The notes below the pieces were generated by a model, which was given only the letters and a program-made list of their open reading frames with translations, did no database searches and had not been told where the DNA came from. Of a DNA stretch of 22,323 nucleotides, positions 6,512-15,203 are shown piece by piece. Origin of the DNA: an uncultured Oscillospiraceae bacterium (GTDB lineage: Bacteria > Bacillota > Clostridia > Oscillospirales > Acutalibacteraceae); the NCBI GenBank assembly GCA_900544515.1, contig UQVI01000007.1:1-22323 (forward strand). The letters run 5' to 3'. Made by a program: the position numbers and the translations under genes. Position 1 is the first letter of the stretch; each line of letters opens with the position of its first letter.

Positions 6512-7657
6512 TTATTTCTTTTTGAATTTGTCAAAAAAGCCTTCCTTACCCTTTGGCGGGATATAGTTTTTGTCAAACTGCTTTAAAAGCTCTTTCTGTT
6601 CATCTGTAACGGATTTCGGAATATCGACAATGATTCTTACATGCTCGTCTCCCTTGCCCATACCATTGAGACGCTGTATACCCTTGTTGCCCTTAAGGGT
6701 GAATACTTCACCGGGCTGTGTTCCTGCAGGGATATTCAGCTTTGTATCACCTTCAAGAGTAGGTACTTGAATCTCAGCACCGAGAGTTGCCTGAACAAAT
6801 GAAATATGTCTGTCAACCCATACATCATATCCGTCACGGTTAAAGTAAGGGTGCTTTTTGATATTGACAACTACCTTGAGGTCGCCTGCTGGTCCGCCGT
6901 TTGTACCATCGTTTCCGAAGCCTCTTACATTCACTACCTGATTGTTATCAATGCCGGCAGGAATGTTGATATCAATTTTCTTTCTTGCACGTACCTTGCC
7001 CTTGCCGTTACATTTATGGCATGGTGAGGTGATAATCTTTCCTGTTCCGCCGCAGCGGTTACAGGTTTTCTGTGTGGTCATTACACCAAACGGACTTCTC
7101 TGCTGAACGTTGATTACACCTCGACCCTGACATTCAGGACAGGTAGTAGGGGATGTGCCCTTTGCAGCACCTGAACCGCCGCATTCACTGCAGTCCATAA
7201 CACGCATAACCTCAATGGTTTTCTTGCAGCCCTTTGCTGCATCTTCAAAGGTAAGACTGACAGCAGTCTGCAAATCACGTCCTCTTTGCGGAGCGTTAGG
7301 ATTTCTGCCTCCTCCGCCAAAACCGCCGCCGAAGAAAGAGGAGAAAATGTCTCCCAGATCAATATCACCGTCAAATCCAAATCCGCCGCCGAAGCCTGCT
7401 CCGCCCTGACCTGCACCATAGTTAGGATCAACTCCTGCAAAGCCGAACTGGTCGTAACGTGCTTTTTTCTGTGGGTCGGATAAAACCTCATATGCTTCGT
7501 TGCATTCCTTAAATTTTGCCTCTGCTTCAGCATTGTCAGGATTCAGGTCCGGATGATATTTTTTTGCTGTCTTTCTGTATGCTTTTTTTATTTCATCATC
7601 GCTGGCGCCTTTGTTTACGCCGAGCACCTCGTAATAGTCTCTTTTATTCTCAGGCAT
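6512..7657 (-). CDS. dnaJ: Chaperone protein DnaJ (Hsp40, type I)
   Basis: This 381-residue co-chaperone delivers clients to DnaK and stimulates its ATPase. The J domain is at residues 7-73 with H35-P36-D37. A Gly/Phe-rich linker follows (about 79-118). The zinc-binding domain has all four CxxCxGxG repeats (CSECGGSG, CPECQGRG, CNRCGGTG, CHKCNGKG). Two beta-rich client-binding domains and a basic C-terminus complete a full type I DnaJ. It is the last gene of the heat-shock operon. An 84-base gap holding a 13-bp hairpin separates it from dnaK, so its mRNA level or stability may be set separately from that of dnaK. Confidence 0.98.
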   Translation of the reverse strand: MPENKRDYYEVLGVNKGASDDEIKKAYRKTAKKYHPDLNPDNAEAEAKFKECNEAYEVLSDPQKKARYDQFGFAGVDPNYGAGQGGAGFGGGFGFDGDIDLGDIFSSFFGGGFGGGGRNPNAPQRGRDLQTAVSLTFEDAAKGCKKTIEVMRVMDCSECGGSGAAKGTSPTTCPECQGRGVINVQQRSPFGVMTTQKTCNRCGGTGKIITSPCHKCNGKGKVRARKKIDINIPAGIDNNQVVNVRGFGNDGTNGGPAGDLKVVVNIKKHPYFNRDGYDVWVDRHISFVQATLGAEIQVPTLEGDTKLNIPAGTQPGEVFTLKGNKGIQRLNGMGKGDEHVRIIVDIPKSVTDEQKELLKQFDKNYIPPKGKEGFFDKFKKK

Positions 7658-7687
7658 TTAATTGCCCCCAATCTAAGTAAAACTTTA

Positions 7688-7719
7688 CATAAGCACACAC
7701 GGACTTGTGTGTGCTTATG
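7688..7719 (-). other. 13-bp perfect hairpin between dnaK and dnaJ
   Basis: The perfect stem pairs 7688-7700 with 7707-7719 around a six-base loop. On the minus strand it is followed by TAAAGTTTTAC, a poor U tract. It is therefore more likely a weak attenuator, a processing site or an mRNA-stabilising structure than a full terminator. Confidence 0.75.
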
Positions 7720-7741
7720 CTAACTGATTATATATTATTTA

Positions 7742-9592
7742 TTAGTTATCGTCAACCTCTGTGTAATCGGCATCGGTATAACCTGCGTCCGCACCGCCTG
7801 CAGCCTGTGTTGGATCAAAGCCTGCAGCTCCTGCTGCGTTCGGATCTGCTCCGGCAGCCTGTGCAGCCTGATAGAGTTTCTGAGAAACTTCATAGAACTT
7901 ATTCTGTAAATCCTCCTGAGCGGTCTTGATTGCATCGAGATTTTCACCCTTGAGGGCTTCTTTAAGTGTATCTACCTTTGTTTGAAGAGCAGATTTGTCG
8001 TCAGCTGAGAATTTGTCACCATCTTCAGAAATAAGTTTTTCTGTCTGGTATACCATCTGATCAGCATTATTTCTGATGTCAATAGCTTCTCTCTTTTTCT
8101 TATCCTCTTCTGCGAACTGCTCAGCCTCTTTAACAGCCTTGTCAATATCTTCCTTGCTCATATTTGATGATGCAGTGATTGAAATAGCCTGCTCCTTGCC
8201 TGTACCGAGATCCTTTGCTGATACGTGAACAATACCATTAGCATCAATATCGAATGTTACTTCAATCTGAGGAACACCGCGTCTTGCAGGAAGAATTCCG
8301 TCAAGATGGAACATGCCAAGTGTTTTGTTGTCCTTAGCGAACTCTCTTTCACCCTGAAGAACGTGTACCTCTACGGATGTCTGATTGTCAGCAGCAGTTG
8401 AGAAAATCTGGCTCTTCTTTGTAGGAATGGTTGTATTTCTTTCAATAATAACAGTGTTGATACCGCCCATTGTTTCAATACCAAGTGAAAGCGGAGTTAC
8501 GTCGAGAAGAAGGAGACCCTTAACGTCGCCTCCGAGTACACCGCCCTGAAGTGCAGCACCCATAGCAACGCATTCGTCAGGATTGATACCCTTAAATGGT
8601 TCTTTACCGCTGAATTTCTGAATAGCCTCCTGAACAGCAGGGATTCTTGTTGAACCGCCGACGAGGAGAATTTTGTCAATCTCATTCATGGAAAGACCTG
8701 AATCGCTCATAGCCTGACGTACAGGACCCATTGTTGCTTCTACAAGGTCAGCAGTCATCTCGTTGAACTTAGCTCTTGTAAGTGTAAGTTCAAGGTGCTT
8801 AGGACCTGTTGCATCTGCTGTGATGAATGGAAGAGAAATCTGAGCAGTTGTCATACCTGAAAGGTCAATCTTTGCTTTTTCTGCGGCTTCCTTAACTCTC
8901 TGCATAGCCATTTTATCATTTGAAAGGTCAATACCATTGTCCCTTTTGAATTCAGCGACAATCCAGTCCATAACCTTCTTATCAAAGTCGTCACCGCCGA
9001 GACGGTTGTTACCTGCTGTAGCAAGTACTTCCTGAACACCGTCACCCATTTCAATAATTGAAACGTCAAAGGTACCGCCGCCGAGATCATATACCATTAC
9101 CTTTTGATCATCTTCCTTGTCAATACCGAAAGCAAGAGCAGCAGCAGTAGGCTCGTTGATGATTCTCTTTACCTCAAGACCTGCGATTTTACCTGCATCC
9201 TTTGTTGCCTGACGCTGTGCATCTGTGAAATAGGCAGGAACTGTGATAACAGCCTCCGATACGGTTTCACCAAGATAAGCCTCAGCATCAGCCTTAAGTT
9301 TCTGAAGGATGATTGCTGAAATCTCCTGAGGAGTATAAGCCTTTCCATCAATGGTTACTTTGTAATCTGAGCCCATATGTCTCTTGATTGAAGAGATTGT
9401 CTTATCAGGGTTTGTGATAGCCTGACGCTTTGCAACGTTACCTACCATTCTTTCGCCGTCTTTTGAAAAAGCAACTACTGACGGAGTTGTTCTTGCGCCT
9501 TCTGCGTTTGCGATTACTACGGATTCACCGCCTTCAATAACACTGACGCAGCTGTTTGTTGTACCTAAATCAATACCGATAATCTTTGACAT
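7742..9592 (-). CDS. dnaK: Chaperone protein DnaK (Hsp70)
   Basis: This ATP-dependent Hsp70 folds and protects proteins together with DnaJ and GrpE. From the start chosen here it is 616 residues. The nucleotide-binding domain opens with MSKIIGIDLGTTNS and holds the phosphate-2 loop (VYDLGGGTFDVS) and the adenosine motif (LVGGSTRIPAV). The interdomain linker GLLLLDVTPLSLG leads into the substrate-binding beta domain and helical lid, then an Ala/Gly-rich tail ending DYTEVDDN. The length and shorter N-terminal lobe are those of Gram-positive DnaK. An ATG two codons upstream (9598) is only three bases from the GGAGG site, whereas 9592 is nine bases away and matches the family start. GrpE lies 14-20 bases upstream. 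Confidence 0.98.
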   Translation of the reverse strand: MSKIIGIDLGTTNSCVSVIEGGESVVIANAEGARTTPSVVAFSKDGERMVGNVAKRQAITNPDKTISSIKRHMGSDYKVTIDGKAYTPQEISAIILQKLKADAEAYLGETVSEAVITVPAYFTDAQRQATKDAGKIAGLEVKRIINEPTAAALAFGIDKEDDQKVMVYDLGGGTFDVSIIEMGDGVQEVLATAGNNRLGGDDFDKKVMDWIVAEFKRDNGIDLSNDKMAMQRVKEAAEKAKIDLSGMTTAQISLPFITADATGPKHLELTLTRAKFNEMTADLVEATMGPVRQAMSDSGLSMNEIDKILLVGGSTRIPAVQEAIQKFSGKEPFKGINPDECVAMGAALQGGVLGGDVKGLLLLDVTPLSLGIETMGGINTVIIERNTTIPTKKSQIFSTAADNQTSVEVHVLQGEREFAKDNKTLGMFHLDGILPARRGVPQIEVTFDIDANGIVHVSAKDLGTGKEQAISITASSNMSKEDIDKAVKEAEQFAEEDKKKREAIDIRNNADQMVYQTEKLISEDGDKFSADDKSALQTKVDTLKEALKGENLDAIKTAQEDLQNKFYEVSQKLYQAAQAAGADPNAAGAAGFDPTQAAGGADAGYTDADYTEVDDN

Positions 9593-9601
9593 AATCATTG
9601 T

Positions 9602-9606
9602 CCTCC
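9602..9606 (-). promoter_or_regulatory. Ribosome binding site that decides the dnaK start
   Basis: GGAGG (within AAGGAGGA, minus strand) is nine bases before ATG 9592 and three bases before ATG 9598. The spacing favours 9592. Confidence 0.85.
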
Positions 9607-9612
9607 TTATAA

Positions 9613-10131
9613 TTAGTTGGCCGTTTTGACCATTGCAGGTCTTACAACCTTATCATTTATTTTATAGCCCTTTTGAAATACATCGGTGATTATGTTTGAC
9701 TCCAGTTCTTCGTCCTCAATATGCATTACTGCATTGTGGAAGTTAGGGTCAAACTGCTCGCCGCTTTCGCCATAGGCTGTAACACCAAGTTTTTCAAGTG
9801 TTGCCATAAGACCGTCATAGGTCATTTGTACACCTTTTTTCAGTCCTTCGTAATCTTCCTGTTCATTTGACAGTGCTCTTTCAAGATTGTCTATTACAGG
9901 GAGAAGCTCACCTACTGTTTTAGCGGTTGCAAAGCTGAAGGTTTCACTCTTTTCCTTTTCAGAGCGTTTACGGAAATTTGCATATTCGGCAGTAATTCTT
10001 AAGAGTTGTTCTTTGGTGTCAGCAAGCTCTTTTTCAAGAGAGTTTGCTTCCTCCTCAGTTTTTTCATCTTTTGTTACTTCCTCATTGATTTCCTTTTCTT
10101 CATTCATTTTCTCGGTTTTCTTTTTACTCAT
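9613..10131 (-). CDS. grpE: Nucleotide exchange factor GrpE
   Basis: This 172-residue exchange factor releases ADP from DnaK. About 35 acidic/charged residues open the protein, followed by the long dimerising coiled coil (about residues 28-90, with LRITAEYANFRKR). The compact C-terminal beta domain carries the GrpE signature, including FDPNFHNAVM and QKGYKINDKVVRPAMVKT. The length is normal. Its ATG overlaps the hrcA stop in ATGA (10131-10128), so the two are translationally coupled. It is the second gene of the CIRCE-controlled operon. Confidence 0.97.
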   Translation of the reverse strand: MSKKKTEKMNEEKEINEEVTKDEKTEEEANSLEKELADTKEQLLRITAEYANFRKRSEKEKSETFSFATAKTVGELLPVIDNLERALSNEQEDYEGLKKGVQMTYDGLMATLEKLGVTAYGESGEQFDPNFHNAVMHIEDEELESNIITDVFQKGYKINDKVVRPAMVKTAN

Positions 10132-11159
10132 TTCGTACCTCCTTTTGAGAGCAGAGCGTCTACTGTATTAAATATATATTCCACACAGGGAATAATGCGC
10201 TGATAGTCAATGCGTGTCGAGCCAATCATTCCCAAAGCGGCAACTTGATTGTTGCCATATGTGAATTTTGAAATAATTGTTGAAGTATTTTTTAATTCGT
10301 ATAATGGATTTTCATCGCCGATAAACATTGTGCGGTTTGCATTTGTTTTTGCAAATTGTCGTGAGAAATTAATCAGCTTTTCCTTATCGGCAAGGAAGGA
10401 AAGTATCTTGTAAACTTCATTCCCCAATTCCTCGTGAGCAAGCAGATTGGTTTCACTTTCGAGGTTCAGTTTGCTTTGTGAAGCCTCGCTGCATAGAGAG
10501 CAGAGAGATGTGAGCACAGGTAAGAGATCAAATACCCGCTCTCTCGCTATCAGGACTGAATGTTGAATGAGTGAAAGATTAACATCTGTAAGCGGTGTAC
10601 CGACAAATAATCTATTGGCTACCTCATAAAATAATAATCTGAATTCATCGTCAATCGGACAAGGTATGTTGATTAATGATGATTTGATTTTGCTGCCTAC
10701 CGTAAGCATAACGAGCATAGCCTTTGAATTGCCGGCAGGAATAAGGTCTATACCTTGTATGCAGTCAAGGGGATCTGCAACAGAGCAGCAAAATCCGATA
10801 CAATGTGTGTACTGAGCAAGCAGCTTGGCTGCATCTGAAAGCAAACGCTCCGGGTCACCTGAATTCACTGAGAGTGCTTCAGCGATAACTTTTTTATCAT
10901 AAACTGAAATGTTTTTTGGCACCATAATGCTGTCAACATAGTATCTGTATGAAGCCTTGCTTGGAACACGTCCTCCGCTGGTGTGCCTTTGTTCAAGGTA
11001 ACCGAGCTCTGAAAGGTAAGCCATTTCATTTCTTACAGTGGCACTGGAAACGGAGTAGGGAAGAAGCTGGCATAAAGTTTTTGAACCCATAGGTTCACCT
11101 GTCTGAATGTAATGCTCAATGATTAAATTGAGTATTGCCAGACGTCTTTCACTTATCAT
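10128..11159 (-). CDS. hrcA: Heat-inducible transcription repressor HrcA
   Basis: This 343-residue repressor of class I heat-shock genes binds CIRCE as a dimer and needs GroEL to fold into its active form. The N-terminal winged helix (residues 2-75) contains the family patterns GEPMGSKTL, SSATVRNEMAYLSELGYLEQ and HTSGGRVPS. It is followed by the GAF-like core and dimerisation region. The length is typical. The SD GAGGTG is eight bases before the ATG. The gene is first in its operon and sits directly behind a perfect CIRCE, so it represses itself with grpE, dnaK and dnaJ. Confidence 0.97.
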   Translation of the reverse strand: MISERRLAILNLIIEHYIQTGEPMGSKTLCQLLPYSVSSATVRNEMAYLSELGYLEQRHTSGGRVPSKASYRYYVDSIMVPKNISVYDKKVIAEALSVNSGDPERLLSDAAKLLAQYTHCIGFCCSVADPLDCIQGIDLIPAGNSKAMLVMLTVGSKIKSSLINIPCPIDDEFRLLFYEVANRLFVGTPLTDVNLSLIQHSVLIARERVFDLLPVLTSLCSLCSEASQSKLNLESETNLLAHEELGNEVYKILSFLADKEKLINFSRQFAKTNANRTMFIGDENPLYELKNTSTIISKFTYGNNQVAALGMIGSTRIDYQRIIPCVEYIFNTVDALLSKGGTK

Positions 11160-11189
11160 CCTTTCCGCACCTCTTTGTGATTTTTGTAG

Positions 11190-11216
11190 TTAGCACTCTA
11201 AATGTCTGAGTGCTAA
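11190..11216 (-). promoter_or_regulatory. CIRCE operator
   Basis: TTAGCACTC, nine bases, then GAGTGCTAA: a perfect match to the consensus inverted repeat. It is lengthened by one further G-C pair at 11189/11217. It lies at the expected transcription start of the heat-shock operon, where HrcA would block RNA polymerase and where the transcribed repeat forms a leader hairpin. Confidence 0.98.
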
Positions 11217-11226
11217 CTCTGTTATA

Positions 11227-11255
11227 ATACTATATCTATTTTGCTGATTTGTCAA
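11227..11255 (-). promoter_or_regulatory. Sigma-A promoter of hrcA-grpE-dnaK-dnaJ
   Basis: Read on the minus strand, a consensus TTGACA (11255-11250) is followed by 17 bases and TAGTAT (11232-11227). A second reading places TATAGT at 15-base spacing. The start point would fall just before CIRCE. Confidence 0.87.
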
Positions 11256-11377
11256 TAGTTTTTTCCTAAAAATGAAAAAAATTCATCATTTGGAAATAAA
11301 TATGTATAGATTAATAACATTAACAGCTGAAATAAACAGCAATTAAGCGACTGCTTATATATTATGGTATATAAAAA

Positions 11378-11410
11378 TAAGTCCTGAGCACATATAGTGT
11401 TCAGGACTTA
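11378..11410 (-). terminator. Terminator of the glycogen operon
   Basis: A 10-bp stem (11378-11387 with 11401-11410) is extended by four more pairs (one G-U) to a five-base ATATA loop. On the minus strand it is followed by TTTTTAT. It lies 20 bases past the glgA stop. Confidence 0.9.
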
Positions 11411-11429
11411 TAATACAGTATACAATTTA

Positions 11430-12848
11430 TCATTTAAGCAGAGCTCGATACATTTTGATATATTCGTTAGCGCTCTTACCCCAACTCATATCACAATCCA
11501 ATGCACGTTTTACAAGTGTGCTCCAGCCATCACTGTGATAAGCATCGTACGCACGGTAAATTGCACCGAGCATATCGTATGCATCGTATGTTTTAAAGGT
11601 GAATCCATTTCCTTCTCCGTCACCACAATCTGTTATAGAGTCTTTAAGTCCTCCTGTTTCACGTACAATTGGCAGTGTACCATATCTGAGTGCTACCATT
11701 TGTGAAAGACCGCAAGGCTCTGATTTGCTCGGCATCAGAAACATATCAGTACCGGCATAGATTTTTCTTGCAAGATCAGGAACAAATCCGATTGTTATAC
11801 CAACCTTATCAGGATACTTGTCGTGCAGATAACGGAAAAAGTTTTCATACTGCCATTCTCCGCTGCCAAGAACTACATATTGGATATTGCGCTCGCAGAT
11901 GCTCTTCTCCAGCACTTCTTTTATAAGGTCCACGCCCTTGTGACCAACAAGTCGGCTTACAATTCCAATTACGGGAACATTTGCATCAACATTAAGTCCC
12001 ATCATTTTCTGAAGCTCAGCTTTGTTTGCGGCTTTGTTGGAAAAATCATCTGCATTGTAGTTTGCCCATATGTCTTTGTCTGTTTCAGGGTTGTATCCGT
12101 CAACATCAATACCATTCAGTATACCGCAGAGCTTCCAGCTTCGCTGATTGAGAATCGGATCAAGACCATGACTGAACCAAGGGTCGAGTATTTCCTTAGC
12201 ATATGTGGGTGATACGGTAGTAACTTTGTTGGCACATTCAATACCGGCTTTCATAAAGTTGACCAGTCCGTCATAAAGAATGAGGTTGTTATATTCAGGT
12301 GCGATTCCGAGAACGTCGTTAAGGAGCTCGTCTCCGTATTTTCCCTGATATTGAATGTTGTGTATTGTAAATACTGTTTTTATATTTTCAAATCCCATTC
12401 TGTTTGCATAATAGCAGCTGTAATAAAGAGGAGTAAGCGCACTCTGCCAGTCATTACAGTGAATGATATCCGGTTTCCAGTCGATAACGGGGATGATTTC
12501 CAGTGCTGCTCTTGCAAAGAATGCAAAACGCTCAGCATCATCATAGTGACCGTAAATTCCGTCACGCTTGAAATAATATTGATTATCAAGGAAATAGTAA
12601 ATAACGCCGTTTGCTTTTGCCTCAAAAATTCCGCAGTACTGTCTTCTCCATGAAACAGGAACAGAAATAGAGGTAATAAATTTCATTTTATCCTTATATT
12701 CCTGTTTGATGCTGTCGTAGAGCGGCATAACCACACGGCAGCCAATTAGTCTTTTTCTTAAAGCTACAGGCAGCGAACCGGCAACATCACCGAGCCCGCC
12801 TGATGCCATAAAGGGAAGTGCCTCAGATGCAACATATAAAACTTTCAT
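11430..12848 (-). CDS. glgA: Glycogen synthase (ADP-glucose type, GT5)
   Basis: This 472-residue enzyme transfers glucose from ADP-glucose to the non-reducing end of an alpha-1,4-glucan. Two Rossmann lobes are visible. R299, K304 (SRLVGHKG) and E377 (SEPCGLSQ) correspond closely to the E. coli active-site residues at 300, 305 and 377, and ETGGL (397-401) stands at the second glycine loop. The N-terminal loop, K-x-G-G-L in the E. coli enzyme, reads A15-S-G-G-L19, so the ADP-glucose-contacting lysine is absent. It is the last gene of the operon, 11 bases after glgD. Confidence 0.96.
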   Translation of the reverse strand: MKVLYVASEALPFMASGGLGDVAGSLPVALRKRLIGCRVVMPLYDSIKQEYKDKMKFITSISVPVSWRRQYCGIFEAKANGVIYYFLDNQYYFKRDGIYGHYDDAERFAFFARAALEIIPVIDWKPDIIHCNDWQSALTPLYYSCYYANRMGFENIKTVFTIHNIQYQGKYGDELLNDVLGIAPEYNNLILYDGLVNFMKAGIECANKVTTVSPTYAKEILDPWFSHGLDPILNQRSWKLCGILNGIDVDGYNPETDKDIWANYNADDFSNKAANKAELQKMMGLNVDANVPVIGIVSRLVGHKGVDLIKEVLEKSICERNIQYVVLGSGEWQYENFFRYLHDKYPDKVGITIGFVPDLARKIYAGTDMFLMPSKSEPCGLSQMVALRYGTLPIVRETGGLKDSITDCGDGEGNGFTFKTYDAYDMLGAIYRAYDAYHSDGWSTLVKRALDCDMSWGKSANEYIKMYRALLK

Positions 12849-12859
12849 AATAACCTCCC

Positions 12860-13978
12860 TTATACTCTTGTGTTTTTTGTTAAGCAGATCGGGAAGGTTT
12901 TTGCACCTGCCAGCTCAACACCATCTTTTATATCTACATTTTTATCTGATATTATGCAGCTTATTTTTGCGTTGCTGCCGATAATAGTATCCTGCATAAG
13001 AATGGAATCCTTAACAACTGTATCTTTTCCGATTTTTACGCCCTTGAAGATAATGCAGTTTTCAACTTTTCCTTCAATGATGCATCCGTCTGCCACAAGA
13101 GAATTTTTCAGTGAAGAATCCGGACCGTAAAGAGTAGGCATATCGTCACGCTCTTTTGTGGAAATAGGGTGCTTGAACAGCTTTTTCCTGTTTTCCCTTT
13201 CAAGAACAGACATCGAAATATCATAATAGCTCTGGATAGAATCAATGGTTCCCACAAAGCTGTCCGTTGCGTCAAAGGCGTGTATTTTAAGATTTTTGAT
13301 ATTCGCCATAATGATGCTGCGCTGGTATGAAATTTCATTCTTGGAATGGGCGGTTGTAACAAGTGATTCAAGAAGATACTTCTTCATAATCATAATGTTG
13401 CAGGAATAGAAGACCTCATCATCTGTCTTTTTGTCGAGACTCATCTCAGTGATTCTGCCGTTTTTCTCAACCTTGTCAAAGGTGAGCACAGAGCCGATAT
13501 TCTTAGGCGTTTTGCCTCTTACACCTAAAATTGTAATGTCTGCACCGCTTTCCTCGTGGGCATCAAATAATTCTCTGTAATCTGCTGAAACGACGTGGTT
13601 GCAGTCAGACATAAGAACATAGTCCTGATTTGACTGACGGAGAAAATTCATATTGCCGTAAATTGCGTCAATTCTGTTTCCCCACATTGTGGCACTGCCG
13701 ATTGAAAAAGGAGGCAGAAGATAAAGACCGTCTGTCTTTCTGCTCAGATCCCAAGGCTTACCTGTTCCCACGTGGTCCATAAGTGACTGGAAATTTGCGT
13801 TTGTTACCACACCGATTTTTGCAATTCCGCTGTCAACCATATTTGAAAGAGGAAAGTCAATCAGACGAAAGCGTGAGCAAAACGGAACGGAGCCCATTGT
13901 TCTCATAGCTGTGAGGGAGTCAAGAGCCTCCTCATGAATATTTGCAAATACAATACCTAAAACTTTTTTACCGTTCAT
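12860..13978 (-). CDS. glgD: Glucose-1-phosphate adenylyltransferase-like subunit GlgD
   Basis: This 372-residue paralogue of GlgC has the same order of parts: a nucleotidyltransferase-like domain, then a C-terminal left-handed beta-helix of hexapeptide repeats. The glycine-rich nucleotide loop of GlgC (GGQGSRL) is missing here (VFANIHEEAL), and the SGDH catalytic motif reads SDCNH. It keeps RLIDFPLSN and GTGKPWDL. It therefore looks catalytically weak or dead. In Firmicutes, GlgD is known to form hetero-oligomers with GlgC and raise its activity. It lies four bases after glgC and 11 before glgA, so a matched stoichiometry is likely. Confidence 0.95.
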   Translation of the reverse strand: MNGKKVLGIVFANIHEEALDSLTAMRTMGSVPFCSRFRLIDFPLSNMVDSGIAKIGVVTNANFQSLMDHVGTGKPWDLSRKTDGLYLLPPFSIGSATMWGNRIDAIYGNMNFLRQSNQDYVLMSDCNHVVSADYRELFDAHEESGADITILGVRGKTPKNIGSVLTFDKVEKNGRITEMSLDKKTDDEVFYSCNIMIMKKYLLESLVTTAHSKNEISYQRSIIMANIKNLKIHAFDATDSFVGTIDSIQSYYDISMSVLERENRKKLFKHPISTKERDDMPTLYGPDSSLKNSLVADGCIIEGKVENCIIFKGVKIGKDTVVKDSILMQDTIIGSNAKISCIISDKNVDIKDGVELAGAKTFPICLTKNTRV

Positions 13979-13982
13979 TGAC

Positions 13983-15191
13983 TTATACCTCCTCTCCTGA
14001 TTTTACCATTACTCCGGGTGCTACATATTTTCCTTTTGTAATCGTGGCACCGGCGCCGATTACCGGGATTCCCCATTCTTCAGGGTTTTCAAGCTGTTCG
14101 GGAATTTCACCGATTTTAGCATCCTCTTCAATCACTGCATTTTCTGCAACGATGGAATAGTAAACCTTAGCACCTTTTTTAATAACTGCACCGGGCATGA
14201 TTACACTGTACTTAACATCAGCATCTTCCTCAATGACAACGTTTGATGATACCACGCTGTAATCAACATTGCCCTCAATCTCACAGCCTTCGCTGATTGA
14301 TGAATTTTCAACAACAGCATTTTTGCCTATGTAGTGCGGCGGAGCCATAGGGTTTCTTGAATAAATTCTCCAGCTTGTATCGCTTAAATCAAGGTCAACG
14401 TTCGGATTGATGATATCCAGATTTGCTTCCCAGAGTGAGTCAATTGTTCCTACATCCTTCCAGTAGCCCTTGAATGGGAATGCAAACATCCTCTCACCTG
14501 CATCAAGCATTGTAGGAATGATGTTTTTGCCAAAATCGTTTGAAGAGCCTTCCGTGTTTTCATCCTGAATAAGATATTGCTTAAGCTTATCCCAGCTGAA
14601 TACATAAACGCCCATTGAAGCCTTGTTGCTCTTTGGCTTTTCAGGCTTCTCTGCAAATTCATAAATTTCATCGTTGTCCTTTGTTGCAAGGATACCGAAA
14701 CGTGAAGCCTCTTCCCAAGGTACTTCAAGTACTGCTATGGTACAGGCTGCATCGTTCTTTTTGTGAAAATCAACCATTTTTGCATAATCCATTTTATAAA
14801 TATGGTCACCTGAGAGGATAACAACGTATTCAGGATCATATTTTTCAATAAAATTGATGTTCTGGTAGATTGCGTTTGCAGTGCCTTTATACCATTCTGC
14901 ACCGCCGATTGCCTCGTATGGTGAAAGAATGTGAATTCCTCCCTGCTGACGGTCAAGATCCCAGGGCTGACCATTGCCAAGATAATCATTAAGCTCCAAA
15001 GGCTGATACTGTGTTAAAACACCTACGGTATAAATACCGCTGTTAACGCAGTTTGAAAGCGGAAAATCAATGATTCTGTAATTGCCGCCGTAAGGTACAG
15101 CCGGCTTTGCAATGTTTTTTGTCAGAACTCCCAGTCGGCTGCCCTGACCGCCTGCAAGCAGCATTGCAACAACGTTTGATTTGTGTGCCAT
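13983..15191 (-). CDS. glgC: Glucose-1-phosphate adenylyltransferase (ADP-glucose pyrophosphorylase)
   Basis: This 402-residue enzyme makes ADP-glucose from glucose-1-phosphate and ATP, the committed step of glycogen synthesis. It keeps the catalytic features: G14-G-Q-G-S-R-L20, the RIIDFPLSNCVNSG block, S127-G-D-H130 with the metal/catalytic Asp129, and FAEKP for the sugar phosphate. A left-handed beta-helix makes up the C-terminal third. The length is at the short end of the bacterial family. The ribosome site AAAGGAG precedes the ATG. It sits 12 bases after glgB and pairs with the degenerate glgD next door. Confidence 0.97.
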   Translation of the reverse strand: MAHKSNVVAMLLAGGQGSRLGVLTKNIAKPAVPYGGNYRIIDFPLSNCVNSGIYTVGVLTQYQPLELNDYLGNGQPWDLDRQQGGIHILSPYEAIGGAEWYKGTANAIYQNINFIEKYDPEYVVILSGDHIYKMDYAKMVDFHKKNDAACTIAVLEVPWEEASRFGILATKDNDEIYEFAEKPEKPKSNKASMGVYVFSWDKLKQYLIQDENTEGSSNDFGKNIIPTMLDAGERMFAFPFKGYWKDVGTIDSLWEANLDIINPNVDLDLSDTSWRIYSRNPMAPPHYIGKNAVVENSSISEGCEIEGNVDYSVVSSNVVIEEDADVKYSVIMPGAVIKKGAKVYYSIVAENAVIEEDAKIGEIPEQLENPEEWGIPVIGAGATITKGKYVAPGVMVKSGEEV

Positions 15192-15203
15192 TTTTTATCT
15201 CCT

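Noticed and set aside
7155..7409. Proline-rich plus-strand frame opposite dnaJ
   Set aside because: It is the antisense of the Gly/Phe-rich linker of dnaJ, which produces proline codons on the other strand.
9593..9598. ATG at 9598 as the dnaK start
   Set aside because: It is only three bases from GGAGG and adds Met-Ile before the family's usual MSKIIGIDLG start.
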